Under the pieces are notes generated by a model. It worked only from the letters and a program-made list of their open reading frames with translations, ran no database searches and was not told where the DNA came from. A stretch of 64,000 nt of DNA from Hyphomicrobiales bacterium (GTDB lineage Bacteria > Pseudomonadota > Alphaproteobacteria > Rhizobiales > Rhizobiaceae): positions 94,821 through 158,820 of the forward strand of contig UCCA01000008.1 in the NCBI GenBank assembly GCA_900470805.1. Reading direction: 5' to 3'. Positions within the stretch are counted from its first letter, which is position 1; each line of letters begins with the position of its first letter. Both the position numbers and the translations under genes were made by a program. Shown here piece after piece: positions 1 through 8,157 of the stretch.

Positions 1-2
1 TC

Positions 3-554
3 CTGTTCACCTTGCATGGGACCGGTGGAGACGAGAACCAGTTCTTCGATTTCGCCCGGCAACTGCTGCCGGATGCGACGATCGTTTCGCCGCGGGGCGA
101 CGTTTCCGAATATGGTGCGGCGCGGTTCTTCAAGCGCACCGGCGAGGGCGTCTACGATATGGCCGATCTTGCCCGCGCCACCGAAAAGATGGCCGGCTTC
201 GTCAGCGATCTCGCGAGAGAACACGGGGACTCCGCCATCCTCGGGCTCGGCTTTTCCAACGGGGCGAACATCCTTGCCAACGTCTTGATCGAGAAAGGGT
301 TGTTTGATGCGTCGGCGCTGATGCATCCGCTGATCCCGTTCCAGCCGAAGGCGAACGCCGGGCTTGCGGGGCGCAAGGTGCTGATCACGGCCGGCGAGCG
401 GGACCCGATCAGCCCCAAGCCAGTTACCGAGGCTCTGGCTGGTTACTTCGAGAGCCAGAAGGCGGATACAACCACCGTCTGGCATCCGGGCGGTCACGAT
501 ATCCGACCGAATGAAGTCGAGGCGATCAAGGCTCTTTTCGAGCACTATCGCTAG
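3..554 (+). CDS. Alpha/beta hydrolase (phospholipase/carboxylesterase type), 5' end outside window
   Basis: The reading frame is open from the first bases (L-F-T-L-H-G-T-G-G-D-E), so the N-terminus lies left of the window. The HGTGGDE stretch is the oxyanion-hole region of the carboxylesterase/phospholipase family. GFSNG is the nucleophile elbow with Ser at its centre, AGERDPISP supplies the acidic residue and the HPGGHD stretch near the C-terminus supplies the catalytic His, so the triad is complete. A hairpin follows the stop. Family is clear; substrate is not. The TTG at 12 could be read as a start but the homologous N-terminal strand continues upstream of it. Confidence 0.85.
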   Translation: MFTLHGTGGDENQFFDFARQLLPDATIVSPRGDVSEYGAARFFKRTGEGVYDMADLARATEKMAGFVSDLAREHGDSAILGLGFSNGANILANVLIEKGLFDASALMHPLIPFQPKANAGLAGRKVLITAGERDPISPKPVTEALAGYFESQKADTTTVWHPGGHDIRPNEVEAIKALFEHYR

Positions 555-565
555 GCATTGAGCGT

Positions 566-598
566 AAGGACGGCCTTTTTCAAGAGAAGGCCGTCCTT
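566..598 (+). terminator. Hairpin terminator after the hydrolase gene
   Basis: A 12-bp perfect stem (aaggacggcctt at 566-577 with its complement at 587-598) with a 9-nt loop begins 12 bp after the stop codon and is followed by a short pyrimidine-rich run. It separates the hydrolase from the polysaccharide cluster. Confidence 0.8.
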
Positions 599-736
599 TC
601 TTCGTTGCGGATGCATCTTCGGCACGGCGATACCACTTTTATCTAAGGTTGTATCCGCAATCTCCTGTGGTAATTTCCGCAAGCAATACCGGAGCGAGCA
701 ACGGGTTGTGGGTGTCCACCGAGGGTTTGCATTCGT

Positions 737-2572
737 ATGAGCGATATCGCCGATATTCGCATGTTTGCTGGCCTCCTCCGCCGCCAGATGTTGACGATCC
801 TTGCGACTATCGCCTGCATCCTGCTTCTCACCGCCGTCACGCTGATGCTGCTGACGCCGCGCTATACCGCGCAGGCACTGATCCTGGTCGATACCAGCGC
901 CAAGAACCTGCTCGATCCCGCCGCATCGGCGACGACGGGGCTGACCGATAATTCGCGGGTGGAGGGAGAGGTCAGGATTGTCCAATCCGATGCGGTACTT
1001 CTCGACGTCGTGCGCGCCGGCAACCTGCTTGCGGATCGCGAGTTCGCGCCACGGCGCAGGCTTGGCGACATCGCGGCAAGTCTCGTCGGTATGGCGACCC
1101 CGAACGCGACCGGAGAAGGGGCTCTTCTCGAGGTGCTGGCCTCGTTCAAGGAGGCCGTGCGGGTTCGCCGGGAGGGGTTGACCTATCTGATCACCGTCGG
1201 CGTGACCTCGGAGGAGCCGGAGAAGGCGGCGCGCCTCGCCAATCTGGTGGCATCCATCTATATCGGCCATCAGGTCGATGCCAAGGTGGCGAGCACGATT
1301 GCCGCTCGCAACAGCCTGCAGGATCGGGTTGCGGCGGCGAAGGACAGCCTTGCCGACTATGAAGCGAAGCTCGACGCTTTCGTTGCGGCCAATAATGTTT
1401 CGACGAGAGGCGGTGGCGAGGTGCGGGTTGCGGATGCGCAATTCAGCCAATCAGTACTGACGGCAGCAGGTCCGACACCGAGTGTGCTGTCCGAAATGCC
1501 GACGCAGTTCTACAGCCTGCAGCAATCGGCACAGATCGCCCGTGCGCAATACCAGACGCTGCTGACCCGGCTGCAGGATTTCGAGACGCAGGCAAGCCTG
1601 CAACTGGCGGATAGCCGGGTGATCTCGCAGGCGCTGCCGCCAGGCGATCCGTCCTATCCCAAGGTTGCGGCCATCCTTGCGGTGATGACGCTGCTGGCGA
1701 TAGCACTCGGCATCGGCGCCGGATTTCTGCGCGAGTTCTTTATCGGTGGATTCACCGGGGAGGATCAGGTGAGTGCCGTCTTGAATATCCCGCTAGCCTC
1801 GGTCGTTCCGCGCGAGGAGGGGAGCGAACTCGAAAGGCCGCATGGGCGCGGGCTCTCGGACAAAATTATGTCGGCGCCGCTTTCAGTGTTTTCCGAGTCC
1901 GTCAGGCGGATCCGGGTCGCGATCGAACAGAGGTTGCTGAGCAGACCGGTTGACGATGAGGGAAGCGGGCAGGCGGGCATCGTCATCATGGTGTCGTCGA
2001 GCCTGCGCGGCGAGGGCAAGTCGACGCTTGCCACCGCGCTGGCGCGGACCTATGCGCTGGCCGGCAAGCGCACGTTGCTGATCGACTGCGACTTGAGAAA
2101 GCCGAGCATTCATCGGCATGTCGATCGCGAGCCGACGCCTGCCTTCGTCAACCTTCTGCGCGGGGAGCCGGATTCGGGTCTGGCCGAGATGGTGGCGATC
2201 GACCATGCCACCAATCTCTCGGTGATTCTGGGCGCGCGGCCAGCGGAGTTTCCGACCGACGAGTTGTTGATGAGCGCCAAGGTGCGGACGCTGCTGGCTC
2301 GCGCGCGACTGCATTTCGACTACATCGTCATCGACACGCCACCCGTCGAGGCCGCGGTGGACGCGCTCTATCTCGCGCGTCTCTGCGATACCGTGCTGTT
2401 CGTCGTCCGCTGGGCGAGTACGCCGCAAAGTGTTGCCCGCAAGGCAGCGACGGCGCTCAGGGGTAACGTTGGCTCTGGCGTGCCTGTCATCGCGGTACTG
2501 AACGAACAGGACCAGCGGCGCTGGTTCAGCGTCAATGCTCGCTATTTCCGGCGCGTTGCGCGCGCGGCCTAG
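737..2572 (+). CDS. Wzc/ExoP-like polysaccharide chain-length protein with BY-kinase domain
   Basis: 611 aa inner-membrane protein of the Wzz/Wzc family that controls exopolysaccharide polymer length and export. TM1 at about residues 18-40, Wzz-type periplasmic domain, the typical SRVISQALPPGDPSYPK segment before TM2 (about 310-332), then a cytoplasmic BY-kinase domain with Walker A GEGKST (425-430), Walker A' LLIDCDL (447-453) and Walker B VIDTPP (531-536). The C-terminal tail carries only one tyrosine (Tyr603) instead of the usual Tyr cluster. First gene of a + strand cluster with glycosyltransferase, flippase and polymerase genes. Whether it autophosphorylates cannot be told from sequence. 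Confidence 0.88.
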   Translation: MSDIADIRMFAGLLRRQMLTILATIACILLLTAVTLMLLTPRYTAQALILVDTSAKNLLDPAASATTGLTDNSRVEGEVRIVQSDAVLLDVVRAGNLLADREFAPRRRLGDIAASLVGMATPNATGEGALLEVLASFKEAVRVRREGLTYLITVGVTSEEPEKAARLANLVASIYIGHQVDAKVASTIAARNSLQDRVAAAKDSLADYEAKLDAFVAANNVSTRGGGEVRVADAQFSQSVLTAAGPTPSVLSEMPTQFYSLQQSAQIARAQYQTLLTRLQDFETQASLQLADSRVISQALPPGDPSYPKVAAILAVMTLLAIALGIGAGFLREFFIGGFTGEDQVSAVLNIPLASVVPREEGSELERPHGRGLSDKIMSAPLSVFSESVRRIRVAIEQRLLSRPVDDEGSGQAGIVIMVSSSLRGEGKSTLATALARTYALAGKRTLLIDCDLRKPSIHRHVDREPTPAFVNLLRGEPDSGLAEMVAIDHATNLSVILGARPAEFPTDELLMSAKVRTLLARARLHFDYIVIDTPPVEAAVDALYLARLCDTVLFVVRWASTPQSVARKAATALRGNVGSGVPVIAVLNEQDQRRWFSVNARYFRRVARAA

Positions 2573-2770
2573 CTGCTTTGCCTACTCCCTTAGGTGCAAT
2601 CTGGGCGTTTAATTCCGATCTTGCTTGACATACTGATTGCAATTTTGAAGTTTCGATCAGTTCATAAATACAACCTTATTCCCGTGGCGGCTGCATCCGA
2701 CCTGTGTGTCGGTGGCGCCAGACGTGCAGGCATTTGAAACAACCATTTTCTCATTGGCAGCGAGCGACGT

Positions 2771-3970
2771 ATGGTTCGTGCAAAGCGCATTCTCGTTCAT
2801 GATTATTCCGGTCATCCGTTTCAGGCGCAGCTTTCACGCGTGCTTGCCCGGCGTGGATACGAAGTGCTCCATGTTCATTTCGCCGGTTTCCAGACGCCGA
2901 AGGGTGATCTTGCCGCGCGGCCGGATGATCCGGCAGACTTGCGTATTCTCGGTCTGTCGCTGGACGAGCCGTTCCACAAGGATAGCTTCGTGAAGCGGCG
3001 TTCGCAGGAAATTGCGGTGGGTCGGCTGGTGGCCGACGAGATCCGGCGGTTTCGGCCGGATTTGGTGCTGTCTTCCAATGCGCCGCTGGACACGCAGGCC
3101 GTCATTCACAAGGCAGCGCGCGCGGGCGGTGCCCGGTTCGTCTTCTGGCTCCAGGATATCTACAGCGAGGCGATCGGCCGCATTCTGCCACGGGCGTTTC
3201 CGGTAATCGGATCGGCGATCGCGCGGCGCTATCATGCGCTCGAATACCAGCTTTTGCGGGCGAGCGATCATGTCGTTGCGATCACCGACGATTTCGTTGC
3301 CGTTCTGACGCGCAACGGTGTGCCGGGCGAGCGGGTTTCAGTGATCGAGAACTGGGCGCCGGTTGGTGAAATGGGGTCGGCCCCACAGGGCGCGAGGCCT
3401 GAAGGCGGTGATGTTCGTGCGGTCTATGCCGGCACACTTGGCTACAAGCACAATCCGGAGATGCTGATTGCAGCGGCCAGCGCCGTGCCCGTGACGATCG
3501 ATGTTTATTCCGAGGGGAGCATGGCCGATCGCCTTGCGTCGCAGGCCGCATCGCAAGGGCTTGCCAATCTGGAGGTCCGGCCGTGGGTGCCGTTTGCGGA
3601 CCTGCCTGCGGTGCTTGGTAGCGCCGATATCCTTATCGCGATGATCGAACGCGACGCCGGCATCTTCTCGGTGCCGTCAAAGGTGCTCACCTATTTCTGC
3701 TGCGGGCGGCCGGTGCTCGCCTCGGTGCCTGGTGGCAATCTTGCGCGGCGGATCATCGAGCGGGAAGAGGCGGGGCTGGTGTCCGAGCCCGGGTGTGCGG
3801 AGGATTTCGTCGACAACCTGCGCCGGCTCGCGGAAGACCGCTCGCTGCGCGATCGCCTCGGCGGCAATGGCCGGTCCTACGCCGAGCGTAGTTTTGCGAT
3901 CGACGCCATTGCCGATCGGTTCGAGACGATTTTCGACACTGTCTATCATCAGGGGAAGCAGGCCATCTAA
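2771..3970 (+). CDS. GT4-family glycosyltransferase (WbuB/WcaI-like)
   Basis: 399 aa, two Rossmann-like halves of a GT-B enzyme. The N-terminus (KRILVHDYSGHPFQAQLSRV) and the C-terminal donor-binding region (FSVPSKVLTYFCCGRPVLA, followed by E-E residues in IIEREEAG) resemble WbuB/WcaI-type transferases that add sugars to lipid-linked repeat units at the cytoplasmic face. No signal peptide or membrane span. About 200 bp follows the kinase gene and 15 bp precedes the epimerase, so it is probably co-transcribed with the latter. Donor and acceptor unknown. Confidence 0.85.
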   Translation: MVRAKRILVHDYSGHPFQAQLSRVLARRGYEVLHVHFAGFQTPKGDLAARPDDPADLRILGLSLDEPFHKDSFVKRRSQEIAVGRLVADEIRRFRPDLVLSSNAPLDTQAVIHKAARAGGARFVFWLQDIYSEAIGRILPRAFPVIGSAIARRYHALEYQLLRASDHVVAITDDFVAVLTRNGVPGERVSVIENWAPVGEMGSAPQGARPEGGDVRAVYAGTLGYKHNPEMLIAAASAVPVTIDVYSEGSMADRLASQAASQGLANLEVRPWVPFADLPAVLGSADILIAMIERDAGIFSVPSKVLTYFCCGRPVLASVPGGNLARRIIEREEAGLVSEPGCAEDFVDNLRRLAEDRSLRDRLGGNGRSYAERSFAIDAIADRFETIFDTVYHQGKQAI

Positions 3971-3985
3971 CGCTGGGGGCGTCGC

Positions 3986-4960
3986 ATGCTGAAAGGGACT
4001 GCGCTTGTCTGCGGAGCCGGAGGTTTTATCGGTGGCCATCTCGTGCACCGCTTGAAGCGGGAGGGCTTCTGGGTGCGCGGGGTCGATCTCAAGCGGCCGG
4101 AATACGGGGAGACCAGCGCCGACGACTTTATCGTCGGTGATCTCCGGCGATATGACCTCTCTGCCGATGTGATCGATCGGCCGTTCGACGAGGTCTATCA
4201 ACTGGCAGCCGATATGGGCGGCGCCGGCTATATCTTCACCGGCCAGCACGACGCCGATATCATCCACAACTCCGCGACCATCAATCTCAACGTCGCCGAC
4301 CTTTGCCGCCGACAGGGCGTGGGCCGGCTGTTCTTCTCGTCGTCGGCCTGCGTCTACCCGGCCGGCAATCAGGCCGATCCCGATGCGCCGAACTGCGAGG
4401 AAGCTTCGGCCTACCCGGCGTCTCCCGACAGCGAGTATGGCTGGGAAAAGCTGATCTCCGAGCGGCTCTACCAGTCCTATGGTCGCAACTACGGCATGGC
4501 CTGCCGGATCGCCCGTTATCACAACATTTTCGGGCCATCGGGCACCTGGGACGGCGGCAAGGAGAAGGCACCCGCCGCGATCTGCCGGAAGGTGGCGCAG
4601 GCGGTAGATGGGGGCGAGATCGAGATCTGGGGCGACGGGCTACAGACACGCTCGTTTCTCTATATCGACGAGTGCATCGAGGGCACCTTGCGGCTTATGC
4701 GCTCCGGGTTCGCGGGTCCGGTGAATATCGGCTCCGAGGAGATGGTGAGCATCAACCAGCTCGTCGACATGGTGTGCGCGATAGCGGGCAAGCGGCTGCA
4801 CAAACGCCATATCGCCGGGCCGATGGGGGTTCGCGGTCGGAGTTCCGACAACCGGTTGATTGCCGAAACGCTCGGCTGGCAGCCGACACAAAGGCTGATG
4901 GACGGTCTGGAGACGACCTATGCGTGGATCGAAAGCCAGTTGCTGCGGAGCGCGGCATGA
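3986..4960 (+). CDS. GDP-mannose 3,5-epimerase (NAD-dependent SDR)
   Basis: 324 aa extended short-chain dehydrogenase. NAD-binding GAGGFIGGH at 10-18, catalytic Tyr151-x3-Lys155, and the residues that act as acid/base pair in plant GDP-mannose 3,5-epimerase are present: Cys122 in SSSACVYP and Lys194 in GGKEKAPAAICRK. AADMGGAGYIF, YHNIFGPSGTW and WGDGLQTRSF also match that family closely. The expected product is GDP-L-galactose (or GDP-L-gulose), a nucleotide sugar for polymer assembly. The stop overlaps the flippase start (ATGA). Specific epimerase identity is by motif recall; a related GDP-sugar epimerase remains possible. Confidence 0.85.
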   Translation: MLKGTALVCGAGGFIGGHLVHRLKREGFWVRGVDLKRPEYGETSADDFIVGDLRRYDLSADVIDRPFDEVYQLAADMGGAGYIFTGQHDADIIHNSATINLNVADLCRRQGVGRLFFSSSACVYPAGNQADPDAPNCEEASAYPASPDSEYGWEKLISERLYQSYGRNYGMACRIARYHNIFGPSGTWDGGKEKAPAAICRKVAQAVDGGEIEIWGDGLQTRSFLYIDECIEGTLRLMRSGFAGPVNIGSEEMVSINQLVDMVCAIAGKRLHKRHIAGPMGVRGRSSDNRLIAETLGWQPTQRLMDGLETTYAWIESQLLRSAA

Positions 4961-6252
4961 GGCCGGATCCGCTGCCTTCCACTGCTCATGCCCGCTCCTT
5001 GCCGGCGCCGGCCAACGCGGCGCTGCTGGCCCTGAGCTTTGCGCTGGGGCAGGGCTCGATCTTTCTTGTGCAGACGTGGATGATCGATCGCGGCGCGCTG
5101 GCGCTGCTGGCGTCGTTCGCGACGCATTTCTCGTTTGTCATTCTAGCCCTGATGATCGTCGATATAGGATCGCCAGTCGTGGTCGCGCGGCGGATTTCGT
5201 TGGCCAAGGATCACGACGTCATGTCGGTACTGCGGCGATGCTATTGGCAGGCCTGCGCCGTCAGGCTGTGCATTGCCGCGTTGGTTTCGCTTGCTGGTCT
5301 TGGCTACGTCTTCCTATCAAGCGATGCCTTTGCGCGGGGCTATATTCCTGCAGCCATGCCGGCACTGTTTCTTTGGGCCTGCAATGCCACGGGTGCGCTC
5401 GATGGTCTCGGGCTGAGCGGGATCGGCGGGTTGACCACGATGTCCGCCTATATCGCTTCCGCCCTGGCGCTGGCGATCGCCGGTCCTGAGGCTAAGCCTG
5501 CCGCCGGGCTTGTCCTCGGGGCGGCTCTGTCGCTGGGCTATGCGATTGCCGTGACTGCCCAGCTTGCCACGCTGTGGCGGCTTGGCCGGTTGCCGAGGCC
5601 GCTCGCTGTCGCGGTTGTAGACTGCCATGCTTTTGCCGGCGAGGGGGCGGCGGTGCTGTTGTCCACCTTGCCCGGCCAGTTGTCATTCCGGTTCCAGATC
5701 ATCGTCTGCAGCGTGGTGCTGGGGCCGACGGCGACGGCGCTGTTTCTCTACGCACGGCAAATCGCGGCGGCGGTGTCACAGCTGCTCGAGTTCGTCCGGC
5801 GGGCACATTTTCCTATCATGGTTCGCGCGCTCGAGGAAAGCGGGGCATCGATTATCGCAGCTCTCCAGGCGCAGACATTGGCCACGTGGATGGCGGTGTT
5901 GTTGTCTTTCGGTCTGCTGCTCGCGGGAGCGCTATGTCTTCTGTTGGTCGGCGGCGCATTCGCGCAGCCGGGATGGGTGGTGGCGCTGTTTTCCGTCGGG
6001 GTGCTGACCGGCGCCTTGTCGCAGACGCTGGCGCAGGCAGCACAGGGGTTGGGTCGGTATCGGATTGTGGCGGCGGCCGCGCTGCTCGGCATGCTAAGCG
6101 GCTTCGTCGCCAGCGCCGTTTTGGGTCTTTCGCTTGGGCTTGCGGGCTTGGCGATATCAGAAGTGCTGGCGCATGGTGTTGGCGCTCTCTTGATCCACCG
6201 CCGTATCTTTCGTCGATCCGGGCATCGTATCATGCTGCAGGCGGGCACATGA
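4957..6252 (+). CDS. Wzx-like polysaccharide repeat-unit flippase
   Basis: 431 aa very hydrophobic protein with roughly 12 predicted membrane helices, no recognised catalytic motif, consistent with the MATE/oligosaccharide flippase superfamily that moves undecaprenyl-linked repeat units across the inner membrane. I start it at the ATG at 4957, which overlaps the epimerase stop; the open frame extends back to 4303 but that part lies inside the epimerase gene and does not look like protein. Function is supported mainly by topology and by lying between the sugar-modifying enzyme and the polymerase. Confidence 0.78.
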   Translation: MRPDPLPSTAHARSLPAPANAALLALSFALGQGSIFLVQTWMIDRGALALLASFATHFSFVILALMIVDIGSPVVVARRISLAKDHDVMSVLRRCYWQACAVRLCIAALVSLAGLGYVFLSSDAFARGYIPAAMPALFLWACNATGALDGLGLSGIGGLTTMSAYIASALALAIAGPEAKPAAGLVLGAALSLGYAIAVTAQLATLWRLGRLPRPLAVAVVDCHAFAGEGAAVLLSTLPGQLSFRFQIIVCSVVLGPTATALFLYARQIAAAVSQLLEFVRRAHFPIMVRALEESGASIIAALQAQTLATWMAVLLSFGLLLAGALCLLLVGGAFAQPGWVVALFSVGVLTGALSQTLAQAAQGLGRYRIVAAAALLGMLSGFVASAVLGLSLGLAGLAISEVLAHGVGALLIHRRIFRRSGHRIMLQAGT

Positions 6253-6313
6253 TCCGGCTGTCGACCGTCCTGGGCTCTATCTCGCCAACCTGCCGTTCGC
6301 CGACCGCCCGTTT

Positions 6314-7573
6314 GTGGTGCTGCTGACGCTGCCGATGTTTCTGATGGTGTTGGCCGGGCTGTTTCGCATCCGCTCCCGGCAATTCCAGATCGGCGATGTC
6401 TTCTGGTTCTGCATCTTCCTTTATTTCGTGATCTCGCCACTGCAGCGCATGCATGGCGACCTGATCGGCGGCGCGACCGCCATCACCGCCTATGCCTATC
6501 AGCCGGAGGAGTTCGCCACAGCCATGCTTGTTGCGCTGCTGTTCTGCCTGCCGTTTCTGTTCGTGTCGATGGAGGCCGTGGCGGCTAGATCTTCCAGCGT
6601 CCCGTCGCATGTCTCCCTGCCGGTGCTTGTGATAACCAACATCGCCGCGTTTGCGCTGTTCGTGGTCTCCGAGGGCGGGTTAGAGCGGCTCCTCTCCTCG
6701 CGGCTCGAGCAGGACCCATCCCAGGCCTTTATCGGCAGCATGCTGTTTCTCGGGCTGCAGTCGATGACGGCATGTCTGGTCGCCGCGCGGTTTCGCACAT
6801 CCGGTCGGCTCGCCGCCCTCATGCCGCTATTGCTCGTGATCGGCTTGCTGGCGGTCTCGCGAAATCCGTTCAATGCGCCACGCTTCGTGCTTTTGGCGGT
6901 TTGGGGTCCTGTTGTGCTTGGCCTTGCTGGTGGCAAGGTGTCGGCTGCATCGTTTTACGCCGCGTGCCTGCTGGCGCTCACCATCGTCTTTCCGGTGCTG
7001 AACATCACGACACGCAACGGTTTCGATGGTTTGGCCGGCGTTGCGGATATCTCGGTGGTCGGCAATTTCTTCGACATTCCGTCGATCGACGTGTTTGACA
7101 CCGCCGTGCATGCCGTCCGGTTCATGTCGTGGAATGACCAAGTGTGGGGTGCGAAATCGGTGGCGATCCTGCTGTTCTTCGTGCCGCGCGCGCTCTGGCC
7201 AGGAAAGCCTGTCGTCGGAGGCCTCGACATCGGCAACGAGCTCTTTGCCGCCGGGATGTATGGCACGCCCAACCTGTCGCTCTTTGTTGGCTGCGATCTC
7301 TACATGGATTTCGGTTTCGTCGGCGTCGCGCTGGGCGGGGTAGTGGTCGCCATGGTGTTGCGCTGGGCGGTGAAGGCGGAATGGGGAGTGTTCGGCGGCA
7401 TGCGCTTGTCGCCCTTCGTCCTCGCATCGTCGCTGCCGATCCTGCTGCGCGGGCCGGTCGGGGCGGTGCTGCCGTTGTTCGTGTGTCAGGTTTTCTGGGT
7501 GCTGGTCCTGTCGCTGCCGCTTCGCGGGCGGGTGACGGAAGCGGGTATTGACTTGAGAGGAGAAAGCCCATGA
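6314..7573 (+). CDS. Wzy-like polysaccharide polymerase (O-antigen ligase/polymerase type membrane protein)
   Basis: 419 aa with about 10-12 predicted membrane segments and a long periplasmic-type segment around residues 230-310 (RFMSWNDQVWG, FVPRALWPGKP), as in Wzy/O-antigen polymerase proteins. The start is uncertain: in this frame the first usable codons are GTGs at 6314 and 6317, while an ATG at 6249 that overlaps the flippase stop leads into another frame that stops at 6326. Readable sequence (YLANLPFADRPF) precedes 6314 in frame without a start codon. Overlaps the next gene by ATGA. Confidence 0.72.
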   Translation: MVLLTLPMFLMVLAGLFRIRSRQFQIGDVFWFCIFLYFVISPLQRMHGDLIGGATAITAYAYQPEEFATAMLVALLFCLPFLFVSMEAVAARSSSVPSHVSLPVLVITNIAAFALFVVSEGGLERLLSSRLEQDPSQAFIGSMLFLGLQSMTACLVAARFRTSGRLAALMPLLLVIGLLAVSRNPFNAPRFVLLAVWGPVVLGLAGGKVSAASFYAACLLALTIVFPVLNITTRNGFDGLAGVADISVVGNFFDIPSIDVFDTAVHAVRFMSWNDQVWGAKSVAILLFFVPRALWPGKPVVGGLDIGNELFAAGMYGTPNLSLFVGCDLYMDFGFVGVALGGVVVAMVLRWAVKAEWGVFGGMRLSPFVLASSLPILLRGPVGAVLPLFVCQVFWVLVLSLPLRGRVTEAGIDLRGESP

Positions 7574-8157
7574 CGCATGCCGATCAAAGGGATTTCGGTA
7601 TTCTGGATGCCGCGATATCAGGATCGCGGCAAGGCGGGCCGAGCTTTTCGCGCGGGCATCGGTTGCTGAGGCTCGTATGGACGGTCGCCTGGACTTTGCT
7701 AGCAGCCTGGACGCCGGCTCCGCTGTTTCGCTGGAGGGCGCTGTTGCTGCGGCTGTTCGGTGCGGCACTTTGCCGAAATGCGCGGGTGCATGGCTCGGCG
7801 CGGATCTGGTATCCGCCGCATCTTATCATGGAGGAGAACACGCTGATCGGACGCGGTGCAATTCTTTACAACATCGCGCCAATCCGCATCGGCAACAGCG
7901 CTACCGTCTCGCAGGGTGCCCATCTCTGCACGGGCACTCATGTCATCGACGATCCTTCCTTTCAGCTGACTGCGAAACCGATCGTGATCGGCGCCAATGC
8001 GTGGATCGCTGCCGAGGCCTTTGTCGGCCCCGGCGTGGTCGTCGGTGAGGGGGCCGTTCTTGGCGCACGCGGCGTTGCCTTCCGGGATATCCCGGCCTGG
8101 AGTGTTTACGCCGGCAATCCCGCACGGCTGCTCCGCCGCCGGCCTACCAGCCCATAG
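7570..8157 (+). CDS. WcaF-like acetyltransferase (left-handed beta-helix)
   Basis: 195 aa. Hexapeptide-repeat region from about residue 85 onward (IGRGAILYNIAPIRIGNSATVSQGA is preceded by MEENTL; later IVIGANAWIAAEAFVGPGV and VVGEGAVLGARGV), ending with the VYAGNPARLLR segment typical of sugar O-acetyltransferases. The PHLIMEE and CTGTHVIDD features match colanic-acid acetyltransferase WcaF-type enzymes, so it probably decorates the exopolysaccharide repeat unit with acetyl groups. ATGA overlap with the polymerase gene; the 3' end overlaps the convergent SGNH hydrolase gene by 14 bp. Confidence 0.85.
   Translation: MTHADQRDFGILDAAISGSRQGGPSFSRGHRLLRLVWTVAWTLLAAWTPAPLFRWRALLLRLFGAALCRNARVHGSARIWYPPHLIMEENTLIGRGAILYNIAPIRIGNSATVSQGAHLCTGTHVIDDPSFQLTAKPIVIGANAWIAAEAFVGPGVVVGEGAVLGARGVAFRDIPAWSVYAGNPARLLRRRPTSP

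Noticed and set aside
4303..4956. Open frame running into the flippase gene from inside the epimerase gene
   Set aside because: Arg/Gly-rich sequence without protein character, fully overlapped by the epimerase; the flippase starts at ATG 4957.
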